Origin: Candidatus Delongbacteria bacterium
GTDB lineage: Bacteria > CAIWAD01
NCBI GenBank assembly: GCA_020634015.1
Contig: JACKCN010000007.1
Coordinates: 124,001-188,000 of the forward strand
Length of the DNA stretch: 64,000 nucleotides
Direction: 5' to 3'
The first letter of the stretch is position 1; the number at the start of each line of letters is the position of its first letter. Below the pieces are notes generated by a model. The model saw nothing but the letters and a program-made list of their open reading frames with translations. It did no database searches and was not told where the DNA came from. The translations under genes and the position numbers were made by a program. This document shows, one piece after another, positions 45,398 through 54,060 of this stretch.

Positions 45398-45429
45398 CTT
45401 GCTTGCAAGTAAGCACTTACTTACATTTG
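45398..45429 (+). promoter_or_regulatory. Promoter of tetR-ric
   Basis: CTTG (45398-45401), 20 nt, TACATTTG (45422-45429), the most complete Bacteroidota-type -7 in the window. It can also be read as TTGCTT-17-TACATT. The start site would fall at or next to the tetR ATG, implying a leaderless or nearly leaderless mRNA. On the minus strand ATTG-N21-TACTTG overlaps the same bases and could drive nirK. Confidence 0.6.
45407..45422. promoter_or_regulatory. Palindromic operator between nirK and tetR
   Basis: AAGTAAG-CA-CTTACTT, a perfect 7-bp inverted repeat. It lies in the spacer of the tetR promoter and 13-28 bp upstream of its start codon. A CTTGCAAG palindrome (45402-45409) overlaps it. It is the expected TetR binding site controlling both divergent transcripts. 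Confidence 0.65.
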
Positions 45430-45434
45430 GCGCA

Positions 45435-46052
45435 ATGGAAAAAACACCACGAAAAAGCGGCCAGGCCCGCCGTGAAGAAATTGCCCGGGCCGTGCTTGAG
45501 ATTCTGGGCGAACAGGGCATCGCCGCCGTGACCACACGGAATCTGGCCCAGCGCGTCGGCCTGACCACCGGAGCGCTGTTCCGCCACTTTCCCACCACGG
45601 AAGCCATGCTCTGCGAAGCGGTTCGGGTGGCCAGGGCCCAGGTCGATGCCACGTTTCCCGATCCGGGCCTGCCGCCCCTGCGCAGGGTGCTGACTCTGGC
45701 CCGGGCGCGCGTCGCCCTGATGGGCGGCAGTCCCGGTGTGGCCTGGCTCTTCCGCTCCGAACAGGCCCGGCAAAGCCTGCCCGAGGAATGTGTCGACCAG
45801 CTGCAGGAGCTCTCGATCCGGTCACGCGGCTACCTGCTGGACGCTCTGCGTGAGGGGGTGACGAACGGCAGCATCCGACCGGACATTCCCGCGGAGGACC
45901 TGCTGGTCCCCGTGCTGGGAACCATCCACGCGCTGATCGGAATGCGCGGAATCCACGACTCACCCGTGAATGGGCAGGGTCAGACCACCGAACGGGTTCT
46001 GGCGGCCCTCGAACTCATGCTGTCACCGCCCTCGCCCGTGGCTCACGATTGA
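45435..46052 (+). CDS. TetR/AcrR-family transcriptional regulator
   Basis: A 205-residue repressor. The N-terminal DNA-binding domain reads RREEIARAVLEILGEQGIAAVTTRNLAQRVGLTTGALFRHFPT (seen in parts), a standard TetR helix-turn-helix; the C-terminal ligand domain is alpha-helical and unassigned. No ribosome-binding site precedes the ATG at 45435, in keeping with the predicted start site at that position. It is divergent from nirK and 29 nt upstream of ric, so it probably senses nitrite, nitric oxide or a related stress and controls both sides. A palindromic operator lies immediately upstream. Confidence 0.88.
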   Translation: MEKTPRKSGQARREEIARAVLEILGEQGIAAVTTRNLAQRVGLTTGALFRHFPTTEAMLCEAVRVARAQVDATFPDPGLPPLRRVLTLARARVALMGGSPGVAWLFRSEQARQSLPEECVDQLQELSIRSRGYLLDALREGVTNGSIRPDIPAEDLLVPVLGTIHALIGMRGIHDSPVNGQGQTTERVLAALELMLSPPSPVAHD

Positions 46053-46081
46053 CGCATCGCAACCAAGGAACCGGAGGACCC

Positions 46082-46756
46082 ATGACATTGGAACAAGGAA
46101 TCAAAGTCGGCGTGCTGGCGGCCAAGCACCCTCTGAGCACACGCGTCTTCGCCCGGCATCAGATCGACTTCTGCTGCGGAGGGGGGCAGCCACTGGACCG
46201 TGTCTGCCGGGAGAAGGGACTGGACCCTGACCGGATTCTGGCGGAAATCACCCGGGAGCTGGAGGGCCCGACCGAGTCCCCCACGAGCTGGCTCAGGGCT
46301 CCGTTGCCGGATCTGGTCTCGCACATCCTGAACCAGCATCATGAGCCGCTGGTCGAAGAATTGCCCCGCCTGGAAGGCATGGCCCGCAAGGTGCTGGCCG
46401 TACACGGGGAAAAGGATCCGGAGCGTCTGGAAGAACTCCTCACGGTATTCATCGCCCTGCGCCAGGACCTGGAACAGCACATGCGCGAGGAAGAGACGGC
46501 GCTATTTCCCCTGATCCTGGCCGGCAGAGCACCCGGCATGGAGATGCTGGACGGCATGCGGGAGGAACATGAAGCGGTGGGACACATGCTGGCGAGGCTG
46601 AATCAGCTGACCGACGGCTACCGGGTCCCCGCGGCCGCCTGCAACACCTGGCGCGCCCTCTGGCATGGCCTGGCCGCGCTGGAACCGTCGCTGCACGAAC
46701 ACATCCACCTGGAGAACAACATCCTCTTTCCCCGCGCGATCGCCGAGGCTCACTGA
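46082..46756 (+). CDS. ric: Iron-sulfur cluster repair di-iron protein (Ric/YtfE/ScdA)
   Basis: Hemerythrin-like di-iron protein that repairs Fe-S clusters after nitric-oxide or oxidative damage, 224 residues. The N-terminal ScdA segment includes the DFCCGGGQPL cysteine motif, followed by a four-helix domain with iron ligands in NQHHEPL, HMREEETALFP, EEHEAVGHM and HEHIHLENNILFP. GGAGG (46073-46077) precedes the ATG. Located after tetR and opposite nirK, it fits protection against the NO made by NirK. Followed by a strong terminator. Confidence 0.94.
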   Translation: MTLEQGIKVGVLAAKHPLSTRVFARHQIDFCCGGGQPLDRVCREKGLDPDRILAEITRELEGPTESPTSWLRAPLPDLVSHILNQHHEPLVEELPRLEGMARKVLAVHGEKDPERLEELLTVFIALRQDLEQHMREEETALFPLILAGRAPGMEMLDGMREEHEAVGHMLARLNQLTDGYRVPAAACNTWRALWHGLAALEPSLHEHIHLENNILFPRAIAEAH

Positions 46757-46797
46757 GCCGCCGCAAGGTGGACATCTCGCCACAGGATGACTGAAAC

Positions 46798-46836
46798 ACG
46801 CACCGCCCGGCCAGTGGCCGGGCGGTGCGTCGTTTT
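46798..46836 (+). terminator. Rho-independent terminator after ric
   Basis: A perfect 15-bp stem ACGCACCGCCCGGCC / GGCCGGGCGGTGCGT with loop AGT and a CGTTTT tail. Confidence 0.9.
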
Positions 46837-46868
46837 GAGAAATGGGATGTGGAGTCCGCTGGCACTCC

Positions 46869-46906
46869 GCAGGGTGGGCATGGGTCGCAGGCCGCGCCCA
46901 CCTTCC
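46869..46906. repeat. REP-like hairpin element, degenerate copy, left of the RAYT
   Basis: AGGGTGGGCA...GCGCCCACCTT with an inner AGGCC. It is a diverged copy of the elements at 47017-47054 and 47801-47835. No gene is supported in 46837-47063. Confidence 0.65.
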
Positions 46907-46944
46907 AAAGCATCGCGCAATCCAGGCAGTGACCGAGCGCCGCG

Positions 46945-47016
46945 GAACTTGCAACAGAAGTGCATCTCATCGCCATCCTGAACCACGACCTCGCGCAGTT
47001 CGCGCGCACGCACATC
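46945..47016 (-). pseudogene. Relic of a ychF 3' end (TGS-domain tail)
   Basis: The minus strand encodes RELREVVVQDGDEMHFCCKF, close to the ychF terminus [18 protein letters not shown] encoded at 47917-47985, in the same orientation. No stop codon follows at the equivalent place, and no G domain precedes it. It is a fragment only. Like the real ychF tail, it is followed on its downstream side by a REP-like hairpin (46869-46906), suggesting duplication of a tail-plus-repeat unit. Confidence 0.5.
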
Positions 47017-47054
47017 GTAGGGTGGGCAAAGGCCGCAGGCCGTGCCCACCTTCC
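47017..47054. repeat. REP-like hairpin, left flank of the RAYT gene
   Basis: GGTGGGCAAAGGCC-GCA-GGCCGTGCCCACC, ending 10 bp from the RAYT stop codon region. It is nearly the reverse complement of the right-flank element at 47801-47835. Confidence 0.75.
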
Positions 47055-47063
47055 TCACCCACA

Positions 47064-47603
47064 TCAAGGATCCTTCCCGACTCCACCAGGAACCTGTCTC
47101 TGCAACATTCCCTGTCCCCAACCAGGCGGGTGCCAGCCTTTGGCCATCGCTCGTCGCACTGTGCTCCAGGGCCACTCCTCCGGCGCTCGACACACTCCAT
47201 GCTTCACTGGATTGAAGTGCACATACTCAATGATCGCTTCGGTCGCTGCATCGTCGTCAATCAGATGCTCCCAGTAACGACGTTGCCAGACACCTTTCTC
47301 ACGACGCCGTGTCATTGACTGCGTCACCCGCCCGGCAAGGCATCCGCGACTGAAACTGTGCTTTATTTTTCGCCACCTGAGCGGATAGTCATGATCATCG
47401 GCAGGAAGTCGCCAGACCGCATGCAAGTGGTCAGGCAGGATCACCAGTGCAAGTGTCTCGAATGGGTGATTGAGGCGGACCGTGCGATATCCGCTGCAGA
47501 ATCTCCGGACTGCGGCCGGTGATTCAAGCCAGGGATATCTGTCATGTGTCACCAAAGTGAAGAAGTAGAGACCCCCTGGAACACGCGTTCGACGAAAATT
47601 CAA
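47064..47603 (-). CDS. REP-associated tyrosine transposase (RAYT, Y1-Tnp)
   Basis: Single-strand-specific HUH-type transposase that moves or spreads REP/REPIN sequences. The 179 residues begin NFRRTRVPGGLYFFTLVT, the typical RAYT entry. The HUH metal site is DHLHAVW, and the catalytic Tyr lies in YVHFNPVKHG; the RRRYWEHLIDD-like segment (QRRYWEHLI) is also typical. The start is TTG at 47603; no ATG is close. REP-like hairpins lie on both sides in inverted orientation, the standard arrangement. Codon use and the lower GC of 47330-47720 differ from the neighbours, consistent with transfer. Confidence 0.9.
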   Translation of the reverse strand: MNFRRTRVPGGLYFFTLVTHDRYPWLESPAAVRRFCSGYRTVRLNHPFETLALVILPDHLHAVWRLPADDHDYPLRWRKIKHSFSRGCLAGRVTQSMTRRREKGVWQRRYWEHLIDDDAATEAIIEYVHFNPVKHGVCRAPEEWPWSTVRRAMAKGWHPPGWGQGMLQRQVPGGVGKDP

Positions 47604-47800
47604 TGAAGCGCCTCGGGTTCTGATACGTCAACGCTACAGAACGACTTCATCCAATACATGTTCCGAAGGATCTTGAGGAGACGAGAGAACGAAAAGAGTG
47701 GTGTCAGGTTTTCGCCACACTTTCGATGTATCGAGTGGTGAAATTCAGGGAGATGGGAAGGCCAGTAGTCCTTGCCAATCCTCCGGGCAGGCCGGGGGGT

Positions 47801-47835
47801 GATGGGCACGGCCTTCGGCCTTTGCCCATCCTACC
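47801..47835. repeat. REP-like hairpin, right flank of the RAYT gene, inverted
   Basis: GATGGGCACGGCC-TTC-GGCCTTTGCCCATC. Its reverse complement matches the left-flank element almost base for base. The 47604-47800 stretch between it and the RAYT gene holds no supported gene. Confidence 0.75.
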
Positions 47836-47851
47836 GTGGTGCTCCAGATTG

Positions 47852-47888
47852 TGGGTGCTGGGCAGGGCCGTTGGCCTTTACCCATCCA
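47852..47888. repeat. REP-like hairpin, degenerate copy before the ychF 3' end
   Basis: GGGTGCTGGGCAGGGCCGTTGGCC...TTTACCCATCC, a diverged relative of the RAYT-flanking elements, 28 bp from the ychF stop codon. Confidence 0.6.
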
Positions 47889-47916
47889 GCGGCGCAACGA
47901 AGGTCCGGATCGACTC

Positions 47917-49020
47917 TCAGACGTTGAAGCGGAAGTGCATCACGTCGCCGTCCTGGACCTCGTAGTCACGCCCTTCGACGCGCAGGCAGCCCGCGCTGCG
48001 GCAGGCGCTCTCGGTTCCGTGTTTGACATAATCATCAAAGGCGATCACTTCGGCACGGATGAAGCCCTTCTCGAAATCGCTGTGGATCACACCCGCGGCC
48101 ATGGGGGCCTTCCAGCCCTTGTGGATGGTCCAGGCGCGCACTTCCTTCTCGCCGGCAGTGAAGTAGCTGATCAGACCCAGACTGGCGAAGCCGATGCTCA
48201 GCAGCTGCTCCAGCCCGGTCTCCTCCACCCCGTAGGCGGCCAGCAGCTCGACGCGCTCCTCGTCGCTCACGCCCGCCAACTCCTCTTCGGCGCGGGCGCA
48301 GACACGCACGACCGCATGGCCATGGGCGGCAGCATAGTCGCGCAGACTCTGCACCATGCTGTTGTCGCCGTGCAGTCCGGCCTCGTCCACATTGGCGCAG
48401 TAGATCACGGGCTTGGCGCTCATCAGCCCCAGCCCGCGCACGGTGGCCGCCAGTTCCTCCTGCTCCCTCAGCGCGGGCCAGCTCACGGCGGGTTTGCCGG
48501 TTTCCAGGTGGGCCACCAGCCCCTGCAGGCCCTCGAGGGTCTTCGCAGCGGCCTTGTCGTTCTTCGCTTCCCGGGTCAGGCGCTGGATCCGGGATTCCAG
48601 AGTCTGCAGGTCGGCCAGGATCAGTTCGGTCTCGATGACTTCCACGTCGCGCACCGGATCCACGCTGCCGTCCACGTGCACCACGTCATCGTCCTCGAAA
48701 CAGCGGACCACGTGCAGGATGGTATCGGTCTCGCGGATATTGCCCAGGAACTTGTTGCCCAGACCTTCCCCGCGGCTGGCACCCTTGACCAGTCCGGCGA
48801 TGTCGCAGAAGTCGATGGTGTTGTAGAGCACGCGCTGCGGCCTGACCAGTTCGGCCAGCTTGTCGGCCCGCTTGTCGGGCACCGGGACGATGGCCTTGTT
48901 GGGCTCGATGGTGCAGAAGGGATAGTTCGCCGATTCCGCATTCTGGGCGCGGGTCAGAGCGTTGAACAGTGTGGACTTGCCGACATTGGGCAGTCCGACG
49001 ATACCGATGCTGAGGCCCAT
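47917..49020 (-). CDS. ychF: YchF/OLA1-family redox-regulated ATPase
   Basis: Obg-related P-loop NTPase of 367 residues that binds ribosomes and prefers ATP. P-loop GLPNVGKST at residues 8-16, the [19 protein letters not shown] switch region, then a coiled-coil insertion, the YCANVDE segment in place of NKxD, and a C-terminal TGS domain ([18 protein letters not shown], [10 protein letters not shown] end). The frame is open upstream, but the P-loop fixes the ATG at 49020 (MGLSIGIVG). Divergent from nadA. TACCTTC at 49051-49057 on the minus strand resembles the -7 element. Confidence 0.96.
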   Translation of the reverse strand: MGLSIGIVGLPNVGKSTLFNALTRAQNAESANYPFCTIEPNKAIVPVPDKRADKLAELVRPQRVLYNTIDFCDIAGLVKGASRGEGLGNKFLGNIRETDTILHVVRCFEDDDVVHVDGSVDPVRDVEVIETELILADLQTLESRIQRLTREAKNDKAAAKTLEGLQGLVAHLETGKPAVSWPALREQEELAATVRGLGLMSAKPVIYCANVDEAGLHGDNSMVQSLRDYAAAHGHAVVRVCARAEEELAGVSDEERVELLAAYGVEETGLEQLLSIGFASLGLISYFTAGEKEVRAWTIHKGWKAPMAAGVIHSDFEKGFIRAEVIAFDDYVKHGTESACRSAGCLRVEGRDYEVQDGDVMHFRFNV

Positions 49021-49191
49021 GGGGGCATTCCTCCGGGTTGCAAAGGCGCTGAAGGTAGGCAAATCGGCTCGAATCGGCCCGCTCCTCGCGGCGCAACAGG
49101 GGCGAAAGCAGCTTGGGCGATCCGCCTTTTCTATCTTGCACGCCTGATTCATCGGCCGCCCATGCGGCCCCCCAGTCAAGGATGCTGCCCC

Positions 49192-50238
<1,047 letters not shown>

Positions 50239-50278
50239 CCCTGATCCGCTTTCTGTGTCGCATCGCATGGGAGTGAGC

Positions 50279-51835
50279 ATGAACCGCATCGACTGTCCCG
50301 TGCTGATCCTGGGCTGCGGCATCGCCGGCAGCACGGCGGCCCTGCAACTGGCCGACGCGGGCATTCGGGTCACCGTGGTCACCCGGGCCTCGCTGCCCGA
50401 GGAAAGCAACACCTACCACGCCCAGGGCGGCATCATCTATGAGGGCGACGACGACTCGCCCGAGCTTTTGCAGGAAGATCTGCTGCGCGCGGGCGACGGC
50501 GTCAACAACCCGCTGGCGGCCAGACTGCTGGCCGAAGAAGGCCCCCGCCGTGTACGCCAGGTGCTGATCGACCGGGTGGGCGTGCCCTTCGACCGTGGCC
50601 CCGACGGCGACCTGGCCCGCATCCGCGAGGCGGCCCATTCCAGCGTGCGCATCCTGCATGTGGGCGACAGCACCGGCCGTTCCATCGAAGTAGCCCTGCT
50701 CAACGCGATCCGCGAGCACCCCAATGTGACCCTGCTGACCCGGCGCACCGCCGTGGACCTGCTGACCCCCGCCCATCACAGTCTGAACCCGCGCGATGTC
50801 TACGAACCCCTGAGCTGCTGCGGCGCCTATGTGCTCGATCACGCCAGCGGCCGCGTGGACACGATTCTGGCCGCTACCACGGTACTCGCCACGGGCGGAC
50901 TGGGCCAGGTTTACCTGCGCACCACCAACCCAGAGGGCTCGCGCGGGGACGGTCTGGCGATGGCCAACCGCGCTGGCGCCCGCGTGGTCAACTGCGAGTA
51001 CGTGCAGTTTCACCCCACGGCCCTGTACCACGACGGCAAGGCGCGCTTCCTGATTTCCGAGGCGGTGCGCGGCGCGGGCGCGAAACTGATCAACCGCGAC
51101 GGCGAAGCCTTCATGGCCCGCCATTCTCCCCAGTGGAAGGACCTGGCCCCCCGCGACGAAGTGGCCCGCGGCATCCACCGCGAGATGATCGCCAGCGGCA
51201 GCACGAATGTCTGGCTGGATCTGGCCTCGGCCCTGCCCGCCGCCGAGATCCGCACCCGCTTTCCGATGATTCACAAACGCTGCCTGGAAGTGGGCGTGGA
51301 CATCACGAGCCAGCCGATCCCCGTGGTGCCCGCCGCCCACTACTTCTGCGGCGGTGTCTGGACCGATCTGGAAGGCCGCACCAGCATCGAGCGACTGTAC
51401 GCCGTGGGCGAAGTGGCCTGCACGGGCCTGCACGGCGCCAACCGCCTGGGCAGCGCCTCGATTCTGGAAGGCCTGGTCTGGGGCTGCCGGGTGGCCGAGC
51501 ACATCGAAGCCCGCAAGGACACACCGGCCCCCGTCGAGGTGGCCGACTGGGAAGGCCCCGGCGAGAACGAGCCCGACCCCGCCCTCGTGCTGCAGGACAT
51601 GAATTCGATCCGCCACATGATGTGGAACTACGTCAGCGTGGTGCGCACTACTCCCCGCCTGCGCCGCGCCCTGCGCCACCTGCGCACCCTTGAAACCGAG
51701 ATCGAAAGCTTCTACCGCCGCTCCCGCATCTCCGACACCCTGATCGGCCTGCGCAACGCCGTGCGCAGCTCAGTCCTGATCACGGCCGCCGCGCTGGCGA
51801 ATCGAAAGTCGATGGGGTGTCATTACCGGGAATAG
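50279..51835 (+). CDS. nadB: L-aspartate oxidase
   Basis: FAD enzyme oxidising aspartate to iminoaspartate, the substrate of NadA. The 518 residues have the FAD-binding VLILGCGIAGSTAALQLADAG (in parts), the NTYHAQGGIIYEGDDD motif, HPTALYHDG, the active-site REMI-type region (GIHREMIASG), the YFCGGVWTDLEGRTSI segment, and the second FAD motif in GANRLGSASILEGLVWG. GGGAG stands 7 nt before the ATG at 50279; two earlier in-frame ATGs lack this. It forms an operon with nadA. nadC is not in the window. Confidence 0.96.
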   Translation: MNRIDCPVLILGCGIAGSTAALQLADAGIRVTVVTRASLPEESNTYHAQGGIIYEGDDDSPELLQEDLLRAGDGVNNPLAARLLAEEGPRRVRQVLIDRVGVPFDRGPDGDLARIREAAHSSVRILHVGDSTGRSIEVALLNAIREHPNVTLLTRRTAVDLLTPAHHSLNPRDVYEPLSCCGAYVLDHASGRVDTILAATTVLATGGLGQVYLRTTNPEGSRGDGLAMANRAGARVVNCEYVQFHPTALYHDGKARFLISEAVRGAGAKLINRDGEAFMARHSPQWKDLAPRDEVARGIHREMIASGSTNVWLDLASALPAAEIRTRFPMIHKRCLEVGVDITSQPIPVVPAAHYFCGGVWTDLEGRTSIERLYAVGEVACTGLHGANRLGSASILEGLVWGCRVAEHIEARKDTPAPVEVADWEGPGENEPDPALVLQDMNSIRHMMWNYVSVVRTTPRLRRALRHLRTLETEIESFYRRSRISDTLIGLRNAVRSSVLITAAALANRKSMGCHYRE

Positions 51836-51856
51836 TCGCCGATATGATCGCCAAGG

Positions 51857-52090
51857 ATGACCGCAAGGGAACAGGATCGACCGTTGCGAAATGACTTCTC
51901 GCATCCGGAGCTTCGCCGCCGCGTGCGTGTGCTGCGGATCTTTCCAAACTGGGCCTGTTGCCTGCGGCTGGTCTCGGCTCTGGCGATGGAGTTCGACGAG
52001 GATTGGCAGACCGACCGGCGCTGTCTCAACATGGCGCCATCGGCCGAATCCGAAGAAACGGGCTGGAAGAACGCCGGCTGAAGTATAAAA
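51857..52090 (+). pseudogene. IS256-family transposase C-terminal remnant
   Basis: Encodes RRRVRVLRIFPNWACCLRLV followed by SALAMEFDEDWQTDRRCLNM. This matches the end of IS256/mutator-type transposases, where IFPN...CLRLV.AL..E...EW..G.RYLNM is characteristic. Only about 60-70 residues are present, with no DDE core and no terminal inverted repeats in sight, so the element is dead. It abuts the nadB 3' end and marks the edge of the accessory patch. Confidence 0.65.
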
Positions 52091-52186
52091 GATTTCCGAC
52101 TGGACTCGCGCCAGGGTCATCGGTGGGTGCAAGGGCCGTGACAAGGCGAGGCATCTGCTTCATGCAGCTGCTGGCCCGCCTGGATG

Positions 52187-52411
52187 TCACACAGGTCGTT
52201 CGCGCATTTCCCGTTGGATCTCCATGAGCTCTTCCATGCTCATATCAGTATCGATCCCGTCGACATCAAGTGGTGACTCATTGATCTTCATCGGACGAAT
52301 GGTGAACAATTGACCATCTTTCCTTCGCACAAGCACTTCGCCATCCAATTGGGCGCGATCCAGAAGAGAAGCAAGCTTTTGTCGCGCTTCAGAATATGTG
52401 TACGTGATCAT
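52187..52411 (-). CDS. Phd/YefM-type antitoxin, apparently orphan
   Basis: A 74-residue protein starting MITYTYSEARQKLASLLDRA, the normal opening of Phd/YefM antitoxins (strand, then helix with conserved Ala-Arg), followed by EVLVRRKDGQLFTIRP. GGAG lies about 8 nt before the ATG. Downstream on the same strand (52186 to 52090) no toxin reading frame follows, so the partner is missing or was never linked. The C-terminal acidic helix (SMEELMEIQREMRERP) is the toxin-binding type. Confidence 0.7.
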   Translation of the reverse strand: MITYTYSEARQKLASLLDRAQLDGEVLVRRKDGQLFTIRPMKINESPLDVDGIDTDMSMEELMEIQREMRERPV

Positions 52412-52489
52412 TGATCAATCTCCAATACTTTGACGTCTGCCTGCCTTGCCTTGCCTTGGCGACCAGCCCGCCGTCCCGAGTCAATAGTG

Positions 52490-52535
52490 GCGTCCGAGTG
52501 GGTTGGTGGGCACGCTGCGCTTTGCCCACCCTACG
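52490..52535. repeat. Solo copy of palindrome P3 of the tandem array
   Basis: GTCCGAGTGGGTTGGTGGGCAC...TGCCCACCCTACG, a single copy of the third palindrome found in each unit of the 53211-54060 array, located ~700 bp away and separated from it by brnTA. Confidence 0.75.
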
Positions 52536-52559
52536 GGGGATCACAAACCAAACTTCTGT

Positions 52560-52772
52560 TCAGGAGGCCCAGTTGATTCTGGGTTTCTTCTTCGTGAGAG
52601 CGCACTCGCGCAGGAAAAGGTTGATCAGTGTCTGGTAGGGAATGCCGGATTCCTCGGCGAGCTGCTTGAAATAGATGATGATCTCCGGCTCCAGCCGGAT
52701 GGTGACCGATGTCTTGAGCTTCCTGGCGTAGGGATTGGGCTTGGCAGCACTGAAATCGTATTCATCTTTCAT
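52560..52772 (-). CDS. brnA: BrnA-like antitoxin (ribbon-helix-helix)
   Basis: A 70-residue antitoxin with the BrnA opening MKDEYDFSAAKPNPYARKL, then TSVTIRLEPEIIIYFKQLAE (beta strand plus helix) and GIPYQTLINLFLRECA, the ribbon-helix-helix dimer. It neutralises BrnT and autoregulates the pair. The ATG overlaps the brnT stop (ATGA), with the toxin gene first, the usual brnTA order. Confidence 0.88.
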   Translation of the reverse strand: MKDEYDFSAAKPNPYARKLKTSVTIRLEPEIIIYFKQLAEESGIPYQTLINLFLRECALTKKKPRINWAS

Positions 52773-53065
52773 GGTCGTACACCCTTCGCGTAGAATCGGG
52801 TCTCATTGCGGGTGGCCTTGCGGGCCGAAATGATCCGGATGTGATGCTCGTCTTCCCGGTAGCAGTGGCACACGACCAGCAGCCGCAGGGTTACGCTCAT
52901 TCCCAGCAGGATGAAGCGATCCTCCTCCCTGGAATGCTCGGGGTCCGCAATCAACAGAGCCCGTTCATCCGAGAAGGCAGTCTTCGCCTCCTCGAAGGAA
53001 ATGCCGTGCTTGCGCTGATTGGACCTCGCCTTCGGCTCGTCCCAGCTGAATTGAATCGTCTCCAC
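52769..53065 (-). CDS. brnT: BrnT-like toxin (RelE-fold RNase)
   Basis: A 98-residue toxin of the BrnT/DUF497 family, RelE-like ribonucleases. It begins IQFSWDEPKARSNQRKHGIS, continues FEEAKTAFSDERALLIADPEH, and has the late IRIISARKATRNETRFY typical of the family. I set the start at GTG 53065 because the family starts just before the FxWDxxKxxxNxxKHG motif; the open frame runs 29 codons further, across the promoter. TTTG-N20-TACTGT is located directly upstream. Confidence 0.87.
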   Translation of the reverse strand: METIQFSWDEPKARSNQRKHGISFEEAKTAFSDERALLIADPEHSREEDRFILLGMSVTLRLLVVCHCYREDEHHIRIISARKATRNETRFYAKGVRP

Positions 53066-53070
53066 CGCGG

Positions 53071-53100
53071 ACAGTAACAAGTTTACAGTGTATGTACAAA
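53071..53100 (-). promoter_or_regulatory. Promoter of brnTA
   Basis: On the minus strand TTTG (53097-53100), 20 nt, TACTGT (53071-53076), which also reads TTGTAC-17-TACTGT. An imperfect palindrome around TGTACATACA (53091-53098) overlaps the -35 and may be the BrnA operator. Confidence 0.5.
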
Positions 53101-53210
53101 CCAAAAGTCCTGATCCCTGGAACCTGATGACTTCAAGAGTCCAGGCTCTCAAGGCAATGCCTCAGGGCTCACTGGTTGCGGTCCCGGAATTCTGGCCGAT
53201 TCGCGCCCGC

Positions 53211-54060
53211 CCGTGGATTCCCCACGGGCTATGATGTGTGACGCCCCGTTCGGGGCTTGGCTGGAGAGAGTGTGCGTTGGCGTCCGAGTGGGTGGGTGGG
53301 CATGCTGCGCTTTTCCTGCCTCGCGGGTCGGTGATGGAGACATGGACTCTGGCCGGAATCATCAACATGGCCAGGTCCCCATTGTGTCGGGCATCCGCGT
53401 CCGCCCGTGGATTCCCCACGGGCTATGATGTGTGATGCCCTGTCAGGGGCTTGGCTGGGAAGGTGTGCGTGGCGTCCGAGTGGGTGGGTGGGCGCGCTGC
53501 GCTTTGCCTGCCCTCGATGGTGATGGAGACATGGACTCTGGCCGGAATCATCAACATGGCCAGGTCCCCATTGTGTCGGGCGTCCGCATCCGCCCGTGGA
53601 TTCCCCACGGGCTATGATGTATGACGCCCCGTTCGGGGCTTGGCTGGGGTGAGTGTGCGTTGGCGTCCGAGTGGGTTGGTGGGCACGCTGCGCTTTGCCC
53701 ACCCTACGAATGGGTGACGGTTTCATCGACTGTCGCCCTGACCATCCTCCTGCAGGATTCCCATTGTGTCGGGCATCCGCGCCCGCCCGTGGATTCCCCA
53801 CGGGCTAAGGATGTATGATGCCCCGTTCGGGGCTTGGCTGGGGTGAGTGTGCGTTGGCCTCCAATTTGGTTGGTGGGCACGCTGCGCTTTGCCCACCCTA
53901 CGAATGGGTCGGTTATGGCTGGCCCTGACCATCCTCATGCAGGATTCCCATTGTGTCGGGCATTCGCGCCCGCCCGTGGATTCCCCACGGGCTATGGATG
54001 TGTGATGCCCTGTTCGGGGCTTGGTGGGGAGATTGTGCGTGGCCAAGCACATCGCTTCCC
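53211..54060. repeat. Five-unit tandem array, ~190-bp unit with three palindromes each
   Basis: Units begin at 53211, 53404, 53593, 53786 and 53973 (spacings 193, 189, 193, 187 bp); the fifth is cut off after about 85 bp. Each starts with palindrome P1 CCCGTGG-ATTCC-CCACGGG, then P2 GCCCCG-TT-CGGGGC (or GCCCTG variants), then P3 built on GGTGGGCAC...TGCCCACC. Units 1 and 2 share one 3' half (ATGGAGACATGGACTCTGG), units 3 and 4 another (CTGACCATCCT...GCAGGATTCC), so two subtypes have been amplified. P3 resembles the RAYT-associated hairpins at 47 kb in its outer arms. No coding function is supported. Confidence 0.9.

Noticed and set aside
46750..47193. A 147-codon frame on the minus strand between ric and the RAYT
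   Set aside because: It spans two REP-like hairpins, the ychF-tail relic and the ric terminator. Only the relic has any similarity, so it is not a gene.
47836..49191. A long in-frame extension upstream of nadA
   Set aside because: It is antisense to ychF. NadA begins near MSSNTLQDP, and the predicted promoter lies at 49132.
53229..53801. A 190-codon minus-strand frame with internally repeated peptide
   Set aside because: The repetitive translation comes from the tandem DNA array; there is no ribosome-binding site or domain.
53211..54060. CRISPR array
   Set aside because: The repeat unit is ~190 bp with palindromes and variable spacing of a few bases. There are no short repeats with unique spacers and no cas genes.
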